Source: Watersipora subatra (lineage: Eukaryota; Bryozoa; Gymnolaemata; Cheilostomatida; Watersiporidae). Taken from it: a DNA stretch of 64,000 nt. The stretch spans positions 61,110,481 through 61,174,480 of the forward strand of contig NC_088715.1 of assembly GCF_963576615.1 (NCBI RefSeq), read 5' to 3'. This document shows, piece after piece, positions 47,801 to 60,563 of the stretch; position 1 is the stretch's first letter; each line of letters opens with the position of its first letter. A program made the position numbers and the translations under genes. The notes beneath the pieces are model-generated. The model saw only the letters and a program-made list of their open reading frames with translations, searched no databases and was not told the DNA's origin.

Positions 47801-50800
47801 ACGTCCTGGCAATAACATCACCTCAAACAACGAACCAATCTCAAGTGATAGAAAAATCTCTATACTTTTTCATGAAAACGTTTTAAACTTTACATTAGAA
47901 GCATTTAATTTGAAACAAGCCATTTGTGCTTTTGATTTATATTATAGTTTGTATATGTACATGTATCTACTAATAAATAAGTAAATGCATGGACTTGTGA
48001 CAGTGCTCTGATAACTTGAATGCTCTGATAATTCGAACACTTTTTCTCGGTCCCTTGAAGTTCGAGTTATCCATGTTTGACTGTACTACTATCTCAAACC
48101 TATGTTTTACAACAATAAAATGAATATTAATTAAAGCTGTAGACCTAACCTACTGTACTGTATGTAATTGAACAACAACAATAATGAAATATGTTTGTTA
48201 TATCTCTGAAATGCAATATTAGAAGTAAAGTGGCAAGCTGCTGTGTAATATACACAGTTTGAAAGTTGGTTGTGTTGAATGTAAAATGGTTTTGATAGCG
48301 ATCAGTAACAGAAAGCGAGCATCAGCATTCACGCATCTAGAAGTTTTCTGCAAACTGGAGCAAAATAAAAAATGTTCTCGTCATAAAGGGGCATTGTAGT
48401 TCGACCCGAGCTTGTACATAAAATGTACAGAATTTTGGCTAACGTTATAAATAATTTAATGAAACCTTCGGTGATTGGACAAAAAAACATAGGCTGATAG
48501 ACTGTGTATCTCAATTTCATACCTGTAAATCGGTCTACGCCTCAAATGATCTACGCTTATTACAGAAACCTTCGAATAAATAAATTTGAATGATTATTCT
48601 TATAATTAAATCTTATAATAATTTTATAAAATCGAATAATTATTCTTATAATTAAATAATTTTGCAAGACATTAAAAATGGGAAGATATTAGAAACCTTT
48701 GGCAACTGGACAATGTCATAGACTGGTGAAATGTATGCGTTTTTCTCGTGAAATGCGCATGACTTAATAGTTCTACTCTCTGCCGCATGGCCTTATCGGC
48801 GTTTCGTTGGCCGGTCTTAATTTTGATTAAAAAAGGCTTGTCCTGGTTTTAATGGCGATTTTAGGCCAAATTAATCTGTCTATTTATGTATAATCCAATC
48901 AGATGGGTTAGTTTTAGGATATTGTCTACAAATTTCAAAGACTTGGTAACATATTTAAATAGGTTTAAATGTGTTTTGTATCGTTATTATACTTAAACGA
49001 CTCTATAGAAAAATGGTTAAATTTGTTGATGAGATTTTGGTACAAGGGTTTGTGACGGCCGTTCATGAATAATTTTCGTGAGTTGTGTGCGCATATGCAT
49101 TTATCATAAAGCTCTCAAACAATCGCTTCGCTCATGTTTGGTCGTGGGATTATATCAAACCACATAGCAGTGCATTAAATTGCATTATATTTTGTGTGTG
49201 AATGTTTGCTTAGCTTGCTGCGAGCAGAAGCTGTGCGAGTTGTTTTAAGAGTTTATCACACAAAGTATGGCTCTGTAATCGAGACTGGACATGTCTGAGC
49301 ATGTCTGAGTTCAGTGACAAGGAAACCTTGATGACTGGAGGTATGCCTACTCGCATAGAGCAACTTAAGGTTAGATTTTATTTCTGCTACCATTGATGGC
49401 CTTTTCTGGGAATTAAACTGTAACCTACTGTTTGCGGGTCAAGCGATCGAGAATTTTAGATCGCACCCGCTCTCCTTATACTATGCTACACTATTATAGT
49501 GTATATACCGTATTAATATAGATTATCCCTAAAAGTGATGTGAGTGGCCTATTGCGATAAAACTGAATGATACCCAATGCAAAAAGAATAAAAACAATAT
49601 AATATTTTGCTTACGTTTCAAGGTAATTGACCTTTTTATAGATTTTCTTAGACCTATAAGACTCAGAAACCTAGACTTATTCTTAGACTTATTCAATACA
49701 TTAGCCAATAGATTAGGTTTTTTAGACTTAATAAAAAGGTGCTAAAACATATTTAATTATTAACTCCACTGAGTGAAACTGTTGCCATTTTTATGATTCT
49801 TGTAAAACATAACTTAAAAAAGCATTTGTGTTTAAAATAAAATTAATGCAAGTAGAGTGATACAAAAACGCTTTGAGTAAATTTCATAAATGTGCTAAAA
49901 ATTTGGAGTTTTCTCATCTTGTTCAAGTAAGTTATTAAGAAGAGCAGTAGCTCACGTGTACTATGTGTAACTTTCTGCACTATAATTTGCATAATCTTGC
50001 TGTACGAGAACATGCAAAATGCTGACTTACAGAAGTTGTTCCGATGCAGACAGCACAAATGTCTGTGATGATAAGCTGACCACTCGAGGACAGGCTAACG
50101 TTAAAGTAGGAAGAGGGTTGTGTCTTCAGAGAATAGGTGAAGTAATCATTGTCTGGATCTTTGCCCTTCAAGTATGCCACTATTTTCTGCCCAGCTGTAA
50201 TATCACATCGAGAAAAGAAATAATTATTTGAATTGCTATAGAAACAACTATAGCTAATTTTTTATTGAATCGTGCTGAGTAGCCAAGCTATGGCAGGTCA
50301 AAAAGCCCTATTCTATAGCTGCTAATCATCATTTTTTAACATATTTATGCAACTTGGAAGCGTTGTTTGTACTTATAAAAGAAGATTATATCTAATAATG
50401 CTTGTAGTAGAACAATAATACTGTATGCGCTAATAAGGATTACCTTTTCATCTGGAACATAATTCTTATGTAATTTAAACATAATAAATATTTACAAATT
50501 AGATATACTTATTGAAATGTATTTTAAAAACATACCTCGCTTTATAATGTGATTAACTTAGGTAATATTGATCAGAAGCTAAAGTTGCTACACAGTTCAC
50601 CTGAATACATACATGGAGGCTTATATTGAAGTCCTGATCTTGTTATTCTAACCGAAAAGGAATAACGCAGTTTAACCTTTAAACAAGAGAAATGCGTTCA
50701 ATTGGAACACATACTAAGCTTGATCTAAGTGTTGAGATTTTGTATTGAAGGACTTAAAAACTCTCTTATCAAAAGCGTCTATTCAAAGGCTAATAATCTC

Positions 50801-53800
50801 TGATTAGGTTATTTCATTAACATTTAAACTAAATTCTCTGACTACCGAAACTGTCTTACTGAACCCACAGTTAATGTTATCAACCCAGTTCATCGCCTTG
50901 ATTGCTGTTACAGCTATGGCCTAAGTCACTCTAACGCAACTATATCCAAAACAAGTCTATTACGATCATAAAATTATTAATCAAAACATTATTCAATTGT
51001 TAACAAACCTACTATGATCATTATGGCTAATTGTTGCCCTTGTTTTTTTATTATTGTTGTTGTATGGCATAAATTAAAAAAACATTTCTATTTGAAATGA
51101 AATTATTGCCAATAAAGTAATATAAAATATATATATCACCACTGTTTGTTTTTACAACCTCTACAGTTTACTTTCCTATTTGTCACCACTTGTCACCAGT
51201 TGTCACCAGTTGTCATCACTTGTCACCACTTGTCACCACTTAAACACATATGATGTACAAGAAAAAGAGAAAGTCTCGTACGTTTTGCTTTTCCAACTAG
51301 AACCATCTCTGTCCTCGTGGTTAGTTGAGGTGCTGAGTTTGCTGATACTGTGTCGGGGAGAGTTATCAACACCTGAATCAATAATCAAGCAAACATGAAG
51401 GATTTTAATAAAACCAGTGCCAATATTAACATATACTTGTTCCTAACGAAATGCAGTCTTATTCCCCATAATTTACTGTTCTATTGGATGCTATTTATCA
51501 GATATGCACTCTGTGTGACAATCTTAGTAAACATACGATCTGTTTCTGGGCAAACCTTTACTAAAGGATATTTTAAAGCAAGAAAAATACCTCTTTCGAA
51601 AACAATTGATTTTTTATTTTTGGAAAGTAAATGTCTGAAAGCATTAATAAGTAAAATTTGCAATTAATAACACTTGACACCAAACATTTTCAAATTTGAA
51701 AGCCATTTGAGAGCATATTTGGGAGATGGTCAAAGCGCCAAACAAAAATACTAACAAAAACACAATACTATGAGTTTCAGCAGTCAAACAACATTTTGAG
51801 GTAAAGTTAAAAATCAATCATGAGTATTTTAAAAACACTTAACAATGAAGAGGTCATAAAAATGTTTGGAGACTGCGATAACGATAATATCGATAATTCA
51901 TTTTTTTTAAACAGATGAACTAATTTTTATAATTCTGCTAGCGATGCTGCTTATGACAAGCAATATATTATATAAAATAACAATATATTATTAAATTAGC
52001 TTATGTGAAAAATGTTCAAGTTGTGTTGCCAAAGCTATTTTACAGTGTAATAATATAGTTAATACAAACTTAAAAAATTATTGTCTCTAAAACTCCTTTT
52101 GCCCAACAAATGTATGCTATATATAGCTATAAACAGGCTATAAATAGATTTACTTCACAAAGCTAAAAAAATTCAAACTCGAGTTGTATTCATTATATAT
52201 TTGCTGCAATGAAAAACAGAAATTTGCAAAAAACGACAGTTTAAATCAAACTTGAGAAACCAATAGATTAATCTAACAAATCAACTTGAAATTAGGGTTT
52301 CTTATGAAACTTGTCTGATGCTTGTAAAATCCCCATGAATCATCGTACATTGTTTACCTACCATGTTCAGCTATTGCATAAACAGAATCAAGTGTTACTG
52401 TAATTGGCAATGGATTTATTTCTTAGCAGTTCACACAATGTTCACTTAAAATGTTCAAGTCTAAAAACCTCTAATGAACTATAAATCCTTCAATGACATG
52501 ATACCTGAGATCACTACAAAACTCGAGAACTAAAGCAAAACTCAAATTCAACACGTAAAATAGAAAATAACTCTATAGATTGACAAACAGAACTTGGATA
52601 TTGAAACTGTAACTAAGCACTTACCAGAAAGAAACTTGTCGCAAACCACAATGACTGACCAAACATTTTGAGAATAGTGACGTTTTTTAAAGGTGACTCG
52701 CGTTCAAGGTGGCTGAGGCAGAGTGCTGTCTATAGGTCAACTGACTTATCTTCTTCGCGAGCAAACAAGCTTTTAGTTTGGGTTATAGCAACAACTAAAC
52801 TGTGACCGTGATAAGACTAGAGTCAGCCCTGAAATAGAATTAATCATGGACTTGCGTATGACTCTATTTTATTATTAAGAACTGAAGCCCTTATCTTTGT
52901 ACAACCATCAAGATGAATGAACTGATACAAACAAAGAATTGCAATAACTTCTAATTAAAACGTTACGAAACTTTACTGCTGCCTCTTTCAAGTTGCCTTA
53001 ACAAGATGATCATGTGATGGCTATATTGTCAAATATCCTGCTGCTCGAATAAAGAGACACTTTCGCTGTCAACCTTTATCAATCAATCAATCAATCAGTT
53101 GAAGGTTTATTGGGGCCGCAGACGATGTCAAAATAATGCTTGATAGTCGACACAAAGGTTCTCATAACAGATGTGCCTCTAAAAGAGAACACCAATTTAA
53201 GGAGATTTTGTAATCTCTTTAAACTATTGCAATTTTAAGCTAATAACAATTAATATTATTAAATGTATATTATTATATTATCAAGTGAAAACCTTGATGA
53301 TGTATTTAAATTAGGAGACACAACTTGACATTTAAGTCTTTACCTTTGACATTTAAAACCTTGACTGACCATTAACTTTCTGGAAATACAAATAAGTAGA
53401 ATATCCTAAGGCAGCATCCTGTGTTGCTTGAGGTCACTCATTGACTTTGTCATTCATTGACAATAACAGTATTGATGATAAGAGACAATAATATTACACC
53501 TTCAATATAACTTTTGAACATAAAATCTCTTTCACACACAGCTCTCACTCCACAGCGCCAATTTGCCAAAATAAAATAACTCCCAAAGGGTTTCTACACG
53601 TTAAAAATTGAATCTAGAACCTAAAAAAATTTAAGGTAAACGCTGCATTTCTAAGGCTTCGTCGCAAGTTTAGAGGTTTCTTAGGATTTCATATTATATG
53701 AACAACTTAAAACTGGAATAGCGAAACTTTGATAGGCTGATTAGCCATCGATGAGTCGATGATAAATTTTTAGGCACTCAGTACAAAACTCTTTCAACAA

Positions 53801-56800
53801 GTTGCAAAACGGCACCATTCGTGAAATGATACGATTTTTCATTAGTATTTGACAAACTGCAGTCACCTTTAGATATGATGGACTGGTAAGGATATCATGA
53901 CTTACATGAGATATGATTTTTAAAACATGAGCCAGGATGAAGCTAGATGCTTGGACGAAATAATGAGCCGTAATGTGTGGACCTCAGACTATATTTACCA
54001 GTAATATATAAGATTTGTTTAATGTGCTCTAAATACTCCGAGCATCACATTTGCGACACACAATCAATATGTGTCTTAGCCTTGCCCTCTAACATCTGAT
54101 AGGATTTGATAACACTGCTGGCAGAATAACGAGCAAATTAAACGTTGTATAAACATAGGCTTGATAAGACGATGAAACGGATGAAAGATGACCGCAGATA
54201 AGCCTGGTGTCCAAACAAATCCTATTGGTTACTGCAGGCAGCGTTTCTTGTCAAGACCAAGTTTTGATACACGTGCTGTGCTGACTAGTGCACATCTGCT
54301 GTTGACTAGTTACACGCTGTACATACATGTTTAGCTTATCATAGTAATAACTAAGTTACTGATGCCTGGATATAACCAGCCTCCTTCATACCGAACGAGT
54401 GTCGTCAGTATGATTCAGCACGGAGAACTGTATGCTTAGATCTTGAACTTCTGCTAACTTATGTCTGTCTCGAAAATTATGTCTGAATATTTTAGTGCGA
54501 AAAAATTTTGGCATCATTTCAAATGCTGACCGGTTTAGATCCAGAGCTTAATGTGTACATAAAATGCTTATTTTACTTAGCAACTGTAAGTTCACTTCGG
54601 AACATCCACACCAAGTGGATATACAACAAAGTGTGAATCTGCTGCTATGCATGAACACATATATCTACCACTAAAGGTGTATACTAGGTATTGAATACAA
54701 GTAGCTGCCATTTATTCATAAGGATCAAGCTTCTGCTCATGTATCCTCAAAACAAGAACTAGGGAGTTGTATGAACGAGATTCTGAAGCGATACAGTCTG
54801 GTAGTGATACAGTCTGATAGTGATAGTCTGGTAGCGATACGGTCTGGTTGCGATACAGTTTGGTACAATGCAGTTTGGTATAGTTGAGGGCAGGTCATAT
54901 AGCATTCAAATATTATGTTATTTAAATCAAACATTTTATTTTAGTAAATAGACCAATTGCATATAAAAAAATATAACATTGAATATTTATGCTTTTTGTA
55001 GACTATTAGTCTTCAATAAATATATTGAGCAAAGCTATGAACAAAAAGTGCTCAAGGTTTGAGATTCGATAGTGTGATATGACGGGCTAGATTGCAGTCT
55101 TGGACTATTTATCTTAGCTTAAAAATTAAATACTAAATAAAATAAATATACTACTGAATCAAAAAAATAATTTTGATATATGAATCAACTAGAGAAAGAC
55201 TGTAGAAATAGGGATTGTTTCTTGCGAAAGTAGGAAGACAATTTTGAACCAAAACCTCATATCTGGCAGATGAACAATGTACGTCACGGCATGTATCTCC
55301 TACAAGCATAAAATGAATGATAGTATCCTGAAGTGCACTATTCATCCTTAGACAAACTGACATATATTAAAGTGACAAATATAATAGCTCTATAGGAAGA
55401 GGCATCACTCCTATCCTCACTAAGACTGATGGCATAACTTTTATTGTACGCGACAGTTAGCCTATAACTCCCTGGATGATAATATAATTGATGATAGCTC
55501 TATAGGTGGTAATGTAACTCCTACTATCAAGGACAGATACTGTAGATGATCAACTAACGTAAACTTATAACGCAAATATTTCACTTGATATAAATAATTT
55601 ATGTCAAGTTTGTGCACGATATTAGGTAAGAAATTCCATATAACATAAAGCATCAAATCTGTTCACGTTCTAAAATTCAATTTGAATGGTGATGAGATAG
55701 GTATGACAACTCTATTAACGGTGATGATAGGTATGACAGCTCTATGAATGGTGATGAGATACATATGACAGCTCTATGAATGGTGATGAGATAGGTATGA
55801 CAGCTCTATGAATGGTGATGAGATACGTATGACAGCTCTATGAATGGTGATGAGATACATATGACAGCTCTATGAATGATGATGAAATACGTATGACAGC
55901 TCTATGAATGGTGATGAGATAGGTATAGCAGCTCTATGAATGGTGATGAGATAGGTATGACAGCTCTATGAATGGTGATGAGATAGGTATAGCAGCTCTA
56001 TGAATGGTGATGAGATAGGTATGACAGCTCTATGAATGGTGATGAGATAGGTATGGCAGCTCTATGAATGGTGATGAGATACGTATGACAGCTCTATAGA
56101 TGGCGATGAGATACATATGAAAGTTCTATGAAGGGTGATGAGATACGCATGACATTTCTATGAATGGTGATGAGATAGGTATGACAGCTCTATGAATGGT
56201 GATGAGAAAGGTATGACAGCTCTATGAATGGTGATGAGATAGGTATGACAGCTCTATGAATGGTGATGAGATAGGTATGGCAGCTCTATGAATGGTGATG
56301 AGATAAATATGACAGATCTATGAATGTTGATGAAATACATATGACAGCTCTATGAATGGTGATGAGATAGGTATGACAGCTCTATGAATGGTGATGAGAA
56401 ACATATGACAGCTCTATGAATGGTGATGAAATACGTATGACAGCTCTATGAATGGTGATGAAATACGTATGACAGCTCTATGAATGGTGATGAGATAGGT
56501 ATGACAGCTCTATGAATGATGATGAGATAGGTATGACAGGTCTATGAATGATGATGAGATAGGTATGACAGCTCTATGGATGGTGATAATACACGTATGA
56601 CAGCTCTATGGATGGTGATGAGATATGTATGACAGCTCTATGAATGGGAACAACTCGTGCCTATTATGCACACTCAATTTTTAACTGAATTCACAATTAT
56701 AATCCTGTGATTGATACAAGATGGAACTAATATGCATCTGAATTTTCTGTTACTTTTATTGCAACTACGCACAAATATATACAGCTAAATATATGAATTA

Positions 56801-56951
56801 TATAAATCCATTTGATTTATATATATATATATATATCAAGTGTATATAAATTTATGAACAAATATGGCTGACCATATTTGCAAGCACAAACGGGAAATTG
56901 AACTTACCTGGTACTGTAGCTGGGATACTCCATGCTTGGTCTGACAAGACC
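41687..56951 (-). CDS. single-pass membrane protein with cadherin-like domain, 3' part of gene (5 exons)
   Basis: Exons 56951-56908, 50194-50031, 45562-45330, 43634-43450 and 41871-41687 join in one frame through four GT-AG introns, giving about 269 residues and a stop. Order: a cadherin-like beta-sandwich domain (IPATVPAGQKIV, then KDPDNDYFTYSL, ending in KDSQGLSRSYTLTVKLTD), a Lys/Arg-flanked transmembrane helix (IYLIILAVITSVGAILSLV) with a CC pair just inside, and a basic, Ser/Pro-rich cytosolic tail of about 150 residues ending DISAPRH. The DPDND and G-L-S-x-S-Y-T-L-T-V signatures are typical of cadherin and dystroglycan-type cadherin-like folds. No catenin-binding region or other known tail motif is recognised, and the exact family is unknown. 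The N terminus and signal peptide are not identified. Confidence 0.82.
43450..43634 (-). CDS. cadherin-like gene exon D (cytoplasmic)
   Basis: Acceptor TTTCTTTACAG, donor CCAG|GTAATT. Encodes TAPLKRPNKVVAESSKNSEM, a basic HRSKRSLVVRE stretch and GVRKSGVWVPTAP. Phases match exons C (split Tyr codon) and E. Confidence 0.82.
44530..44600 (-). repeat. tRNA-derived SINE or tRNA pseudogene
   Basis: Minus strand has TGGTCTAATGGTT (A box) and GGTTGTCAGATCAAATCC (degenerate B box) with CTTGTAAA in anticodon-loop position (TGT, Thr-like). No acceptor-stem pairing and no sign of a working tRNA. Confidence 0.45.
45330..45562 (-). CDS. cadherin-like gene exon C (last strand, transmembrane helix)
   Basis: Acceptor TGTTTTTAG, then FEIELKDSQGLSRSYTLTV finishing the domain, a short juxtamembrane stretch (HSDDAPPRKSALQRW) and a 20-residue hydrophobic helix followed by NCC. 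The donor A|GTGAGT overlaps an in-frame TAG: unspliced transcripts would stop right after SFSTDI, giving a tailless form. Confidence 0.85.
46105..46876 (-). pseudogene. Helitron protein fragment (upstream of Rep), frameshifted
   Basis: Two overlapping open frames on the minus strand. The first (46876 to about 46540) is basic then acidic, with VSQLLQLNRRINRRSS and SLVDVVGDVNDMDLAAPLF. The second (to 46105) has a Cys-pair motif LDCPDCQKLRNN, a CTGCNEKHF motif, and LIARVNPTMPIFRLPRGGQF with GHVINFPQNVNDFVINLPRQ, resembling the conserved domain that precedes the Rep nuclease in animal Helitrons. A stop follows IIVLR and no Rep or helicase is present. The frames are offset at a run of five G at 46539-46543. 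Confidence 0.62.
46951..48083. mobile_element. pogo-like TIR element with TA duplication
   Basis: Perfect terminal repeats CAGTCAAACATGGATAACTC facing each other, each next to TA (46949-46950, 48084-48085). The CAGTCAAAC start and repeated AACTCGAAC-like motifs are typical of pogo/Tigger ends. No transposase frame remains. A hAT-like foldback has inserted at 47273. Confidence 0.78.
47273..47403. mobile_element. 131-bp hAT-like foldback element nested in the pogo-like element
   Basis: Ends CACGGGCTAGC / GCTAGCCCGTG, 8-bp direct duplication ATGAATAG at 47265-47272 and 47404-47411. The two halves are inverted copies (TTTTCGCCACGCACATAC...), so it folds into one long hairpin. An 8-bp duplication is the hAT hallmark. 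Confidence 0.75.
48086..50030. other. cadherin-like intron, part right of the pogo-like element
   Basis: A short plus-strand ATG frame at 49301-49369 (MSEFSDKETLMTGGMPTRIE) ends at AAG|GTTAGA and could be a transposon exon; otherwise nothing seen. Confidence 0.35.
50031..50194 (-). CDS. cadherin-like gene exon B
   Basis: Acceptor GATATTACAG, donor CTTCT|GTAAGT, phase 0 at the end. Encodes GQKIVAYLKGKDPDNDYFTY and SLKTQPSSYFNVSLSSSGQL, then IITD and a short Cys-containing strand. DPDND is the calcium-site-like turn of cadherin-type domains. Three N-x-S/T-like positions could carry sugars. Confidence 0.85.
51180..51245. repeat. 10-bp tandem repeat
   Basis: Six to seven copies of CACTTGTCAC/CAGTTGTCAC. 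Confidence 0.75.
54780..54895. repeat. about 16-bp degenerate tandem repeat
   Basis: Seven units around GATACAGTCTGGTAGT. Confidence 0.65.
55682..56650. repeat. 32-bp minisatellite
   Basis: About 30 copies of GATGAGATAGGTATGACAGC plus TCTATGAATGGT with scattered substitutions (GATACG, GATACA variants). Begins after a looser related stretch at 55380-55560. In the intron 3' of cadherin-like exon A. Confidence 0.92.
56908..56951 (-). CDS. cadherin-like gene exon A
   Basis: A 44-bp exon with acceptor TTGTACTGCAG and donor CCAG|GTAAGT. Encodes VLSDQAWSIPATVP, which leads into the next exon as VPAGQKIV, the usual first strand of a cadherin-like domain. It requires a preceding exon ending in phase 2. 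Confidence 0.78.
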
Positions 56952-59203
56952 CTGCAGTACAAAATACATGAAAGCTGACAAAAGACACAACAGCCGAATT
57001 ATGAGTCCTATTTGCGTTAGAAACAAATTTACATATTCTATATTTTTCATGGTCCGCTTGACAGTGAAGAGACCAAATCTACAAAAATATGAATTTCAAA
57101 GCCTATCCAAATACTACCAGAGATAAAGTGCAGCATGTTTATTATCTTACAATTAACTTTAAATGACTTTGAATAGAGTATGACATCTAATGAACTCTGT
57201 GTTACTGTTGCACCCGTCATCTCTCCTTGTTAAACACAATCATTGGAAATTAGCTAGTGATGAAAGACACAACTTATAATATGATCTACTGTACTTACTT
57301 TCAAAGAAAACAAATGAAAAGGTTTCTTTTTGTTTACTCATTTTTGACCTGATTTGCTGAACTGGCATTTTTTGAAATTTGGAAAAAAGGCAACGCCTTG
57401 CGAAATGTAAAATTTACGAAACACTGCTGAGTTACGAATGGCATATCATCGACAATCACCACATGATCTCATCTGATATGACTACAAAGTTCAGAATAGT
57501 CAACACAATTATTTACGAGTTAACATTATTGACTTGGATGGGTTTATAGTGTTGTACTTTGACGCAGATTTGTCTGCTCTTGAGTACATTTTATATTTTG
57601 CAGGCAAAACTTGCTAAGTACACACTACAAAGCCCCAAAATACAAAATCACTTTGAAAAATGACTGTTGAATCTCAGCCCGATGTTAGAAAAATAACCCG
57701 CCTTCTGGCTCTGCCAAAACTAACAAATGGGAAAATGCTGAAGTAAACATTTTTTTAATGGATTTAAAATGGATATGCAGCTATGAGGCAAATAAAAAGG
57801 TAACTTATCAGGGTGAATGAAACCACATGACAACAAACACTCAATAAAGCAACAGGCTAATAAACCAATAGAAAGGACGCTGGTCTACAGGCAGTAAAAT
57901 CCTAAAATGAAAATATTGTCAGTACTTGATAACTTGTTCTCACAAACATTTCATAGCTGAGAGTTCCCATCGACTAGTTTAATATCTAAAGTGCATTTAA
58001 CAAAGGAGTAATACTCATTTCTTGATATGTAGATAGCCTAACAGTTGTCAAGTGTTATTTGTCACAAACAAGATGATAAACTGCAAATGTTACATCATTA
58101 CAAAAACATAAAGCAGGACACACCTACGATCTTGAATTGCACACGGCTAAGGCATGAGTGTATGAAGTCTCTTCTCCGACATTGTTGGCCAAAACTAAAG
58201 CGATCTAATCATTGGAAACACACAAAAGAAATGGTATAAACTGGATTTGAACAACAGGCAGCATATTAAGGTGGCTTTTAGCAGTCAATCATCAACACAA
58301 ACAATACTGTAACACTATTGAAACTGCTTGAAAATCAACAAGGTTTAATATCGCTTTGAATTTTATTTGGCTTTTAACAAATCTGTTCACATATTGCAAA
58401 ATAAATGCAAGTGCAATTTTTTATTTTTAATAGTTGATTAAAAAATATAAATACAGCATATTTTTCTAATTTTTGCTGTATGCGCTTATATGAAATACTT
58501 TACATGTACAGACAGCAGTACAAACGTGTATCGACTGCATTTTAATGCACCACAAAAGGGTAGAGAAAAGAAATAAATCAATATTAGGCTTCAACACTAA
58601 TCAGAGTATGAAATGGTACTATTTACTATAATAAAAGCCGTGTTTTTCTGTTTGTAGCTATACTAAGAGCGTCAAATCAATGCATCGCACGACGATTGAG
58701 CGCGGATATCCGGCTTTGCAGACAAGCCCTCTACTAGCTGCGCCACCGATTATGCATGATGATCTCTCAAGACGGGACTGCTGGCGTACTAGTGCGGTAC
58801 AATATTTGTAAATGATCTCTAATGATAGCTTTACTCCACCTTTCAACACGATTTTGCCGACAAGCTGCAAAGTCAGAACATGGTAGCAGAATCAGGGTTG
58901 GTACCCGGATGGGGTTGGTGATTTCTGTTAAGTTTCTTTCTGGTTGTCTACGCATATTGCTCTGGAGGACATATTTTAAGCCACCTTTTAATAATCAATC
59001 TATGAGTAGGACTTCACGTACCAAAATCGCTGTAATATCTACTGTAAATCTTCCATATTTATTAGAAATATGCCATTGCATTGCGCGCGCCATATGTGTA
59101 CTCTCTAGGAGTAGGACTCTGTAAGCAAGTTCTTTATCACATCTTTATCCACTGTAGCTAGTTACCACCTTGCCAGATTTGTTATTAAAAGACATTTCCT
59201 ATA
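56952..59203. other. sequence 5' of cadherin-like exon A
   Basis: Should contain or lead to the missing upstream exons, which could not be identified. A minus-strand ATG frame ending at a strong GTAAGT donor near 57300 has the wrong phase for exon A. Holds a SINE fragment at 58672. Confidence 0.4.
58672..58757 (-). repeat. tRNA-derived SINE fragment
   Basis: Minus strand reads GGTGGCGCAGCTAGTAG (A box) then, about 35 bases on, a GCGCTCAATCG B-box-like stretch and GTGCGATGC, as in the 138-215 copy. Confidence 0.45.
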
Positions 59204-59984
59204 CGGTAGAGCCTCTACTTACAAAATTAATTCGTTTCGGAAGTCGTTTCGTAGGTAACAACCTTCGTAAGTTCAAACTAATTTTACCGCGTAAATGTGC
59301 TAATTCGTTCCAAGCCTCCACAAAATGTCGACATAACATTGGTATAAATTATAAATACGTGAAATGGTTAAAACCTGTAACAAATACATGATTGAATTAT
59401 ATTACTAAATAATAAATAGAAAAGTAAACTTGGAAAGAAGAAAGAACAGTGAAATAACGAACGAAAACCACCAACAGTACGTTTATTTTTAGCGTTGACA
59501 GTCTAGAGGAGGCGAAGCGAAGACAGCGTGAAATGGCAGGATGGTGGTTAGAAGAGGTTGGTGTTGTATCGTTCTCTAGGTTTTGTTTAAAATAAATATG
59601 TTTAAAAATGTAAGTAGAAAGATTTATTTACATCGGCACGAACTGAAAAACTGTCATAAAAAACAGAATTCAAATTGCTAGAAGCAGAAGTTGTCCAACC
59701 CTGTAAGTGATACACAATAGCTCCAAATTATACAAACGAGAACAAAACACTTATCATTTGCTGACTTTTGCTAGCAAATGAAGCTGTGTATGTCATGTAC
59801 ATGTCTATGTGATAAACATGTACATGTCTATGTGATAAACACGTATATATCTATGTCAGGAAGAAAGCCCTGTCGGCCTTCCATATCTAAAACATCCTTC
59901 GCAAGTCGAAGGGAAAATTCTACTAAAAGATGTTTCGTAGCTTGAAAATTTCATACATAGTCTTTTGTAAGTAGAGTTTCCCAG
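59204..59984. mobile_element. probable TA-flanked TIR element
   Basis: Left end CGGTAGAGCCTCTACTTACA and right end, inverted, CTGGGAAACTCTACTTACAA, each next to TA. Many 'TTCGTAAGT'-type motifs near the ends, in the style of pogo-like elements. Internal region non-coding. Confidence 0.5.
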
Positions 59985-60039
59985 TACCAGGTACTTTGAA
60001 TATAAACTTATTAGTCCTTTAGCATTTTGACTACTGACA

Positions 60040-60150
60040 GCGTATGCAGGGTACTGACAGCATCTGCAGGGTACTGACAGCGTCTGCAGGGTACTGACAG
60101 CGTCTGCAGGGTACTGACAGCGTATGCAAGGTACTGACAGCGTCTGCAGG
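60040..60150. repeat. 20-bp minisatellite
   Basis: Six units of GTACTGACAGCGTCTGCAGG. The open frames across it are repeat artefacts. Confidence 0.85.
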
Positions 60151-60563
60151 TATATTTGTCTCTTTAAATAAGTCTGATAGTTGACTTTGAATTCCACCCA
60201 CAGACTCACAACTGGAATTCCATAACACAAGCATTAGCACTATTCAACTGCTCCCATCCACTTATCATACTCGATATAAAGCACTGAGAAATACTACGGT
60301 GAAAATCTTGAAGAGTAAGATCGGAAGTGGCATAAAAAGTCAAGAAAACACCAATTGGTTTTTATCGTTGACATTCTAATGTATAGAAATTGTTCAGGAG
60401 GCCAAGTACAACACGAATGTGAAAGAATAGATTCACAGCATGCTTTAGTCAATTTCCTGAGGGATGAAGGCATAGCAATGATAAACTACCTTACACTCGC
60501 CTTTTTAAACATACATAATATTGCTTGCCAGTCTAGGTACAGAAATGATAGCTAAAAGCACAC

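Larger units (their letters stand above)
50195..55681. other. cadherin-like intron between exons A and B
   Basis: Very AT-rich; tandem repeats at 51180 and 54780 and no recognisable exon. Intron size (6.7 kb) is partly due to the 32-bp array. Confidence 0.45.

Noticed and set aside
56925-57052. Signal peptide directly upstream of cadherin-like exon A (an ATG frame with a hydrophobic stretch)
   Set aside because: Its frame differs from the one needed for the GQKIV exon and would give an early stop after splicing.
57290-57345. Start-containing exon of the cadherin-like gene (ATG frame ending at GTAAGT)
   Set aside because: It ends in phase 1 whereas exon A needs a phase-2 partner; the frame has no signal peptide.
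59856-60240. Cys-rich repeated peptide frames on the minus strand
   Set aside because: They are translation of the 20-bp minisatellite and flanking transposon DNA, without splice sites or family resemblance.
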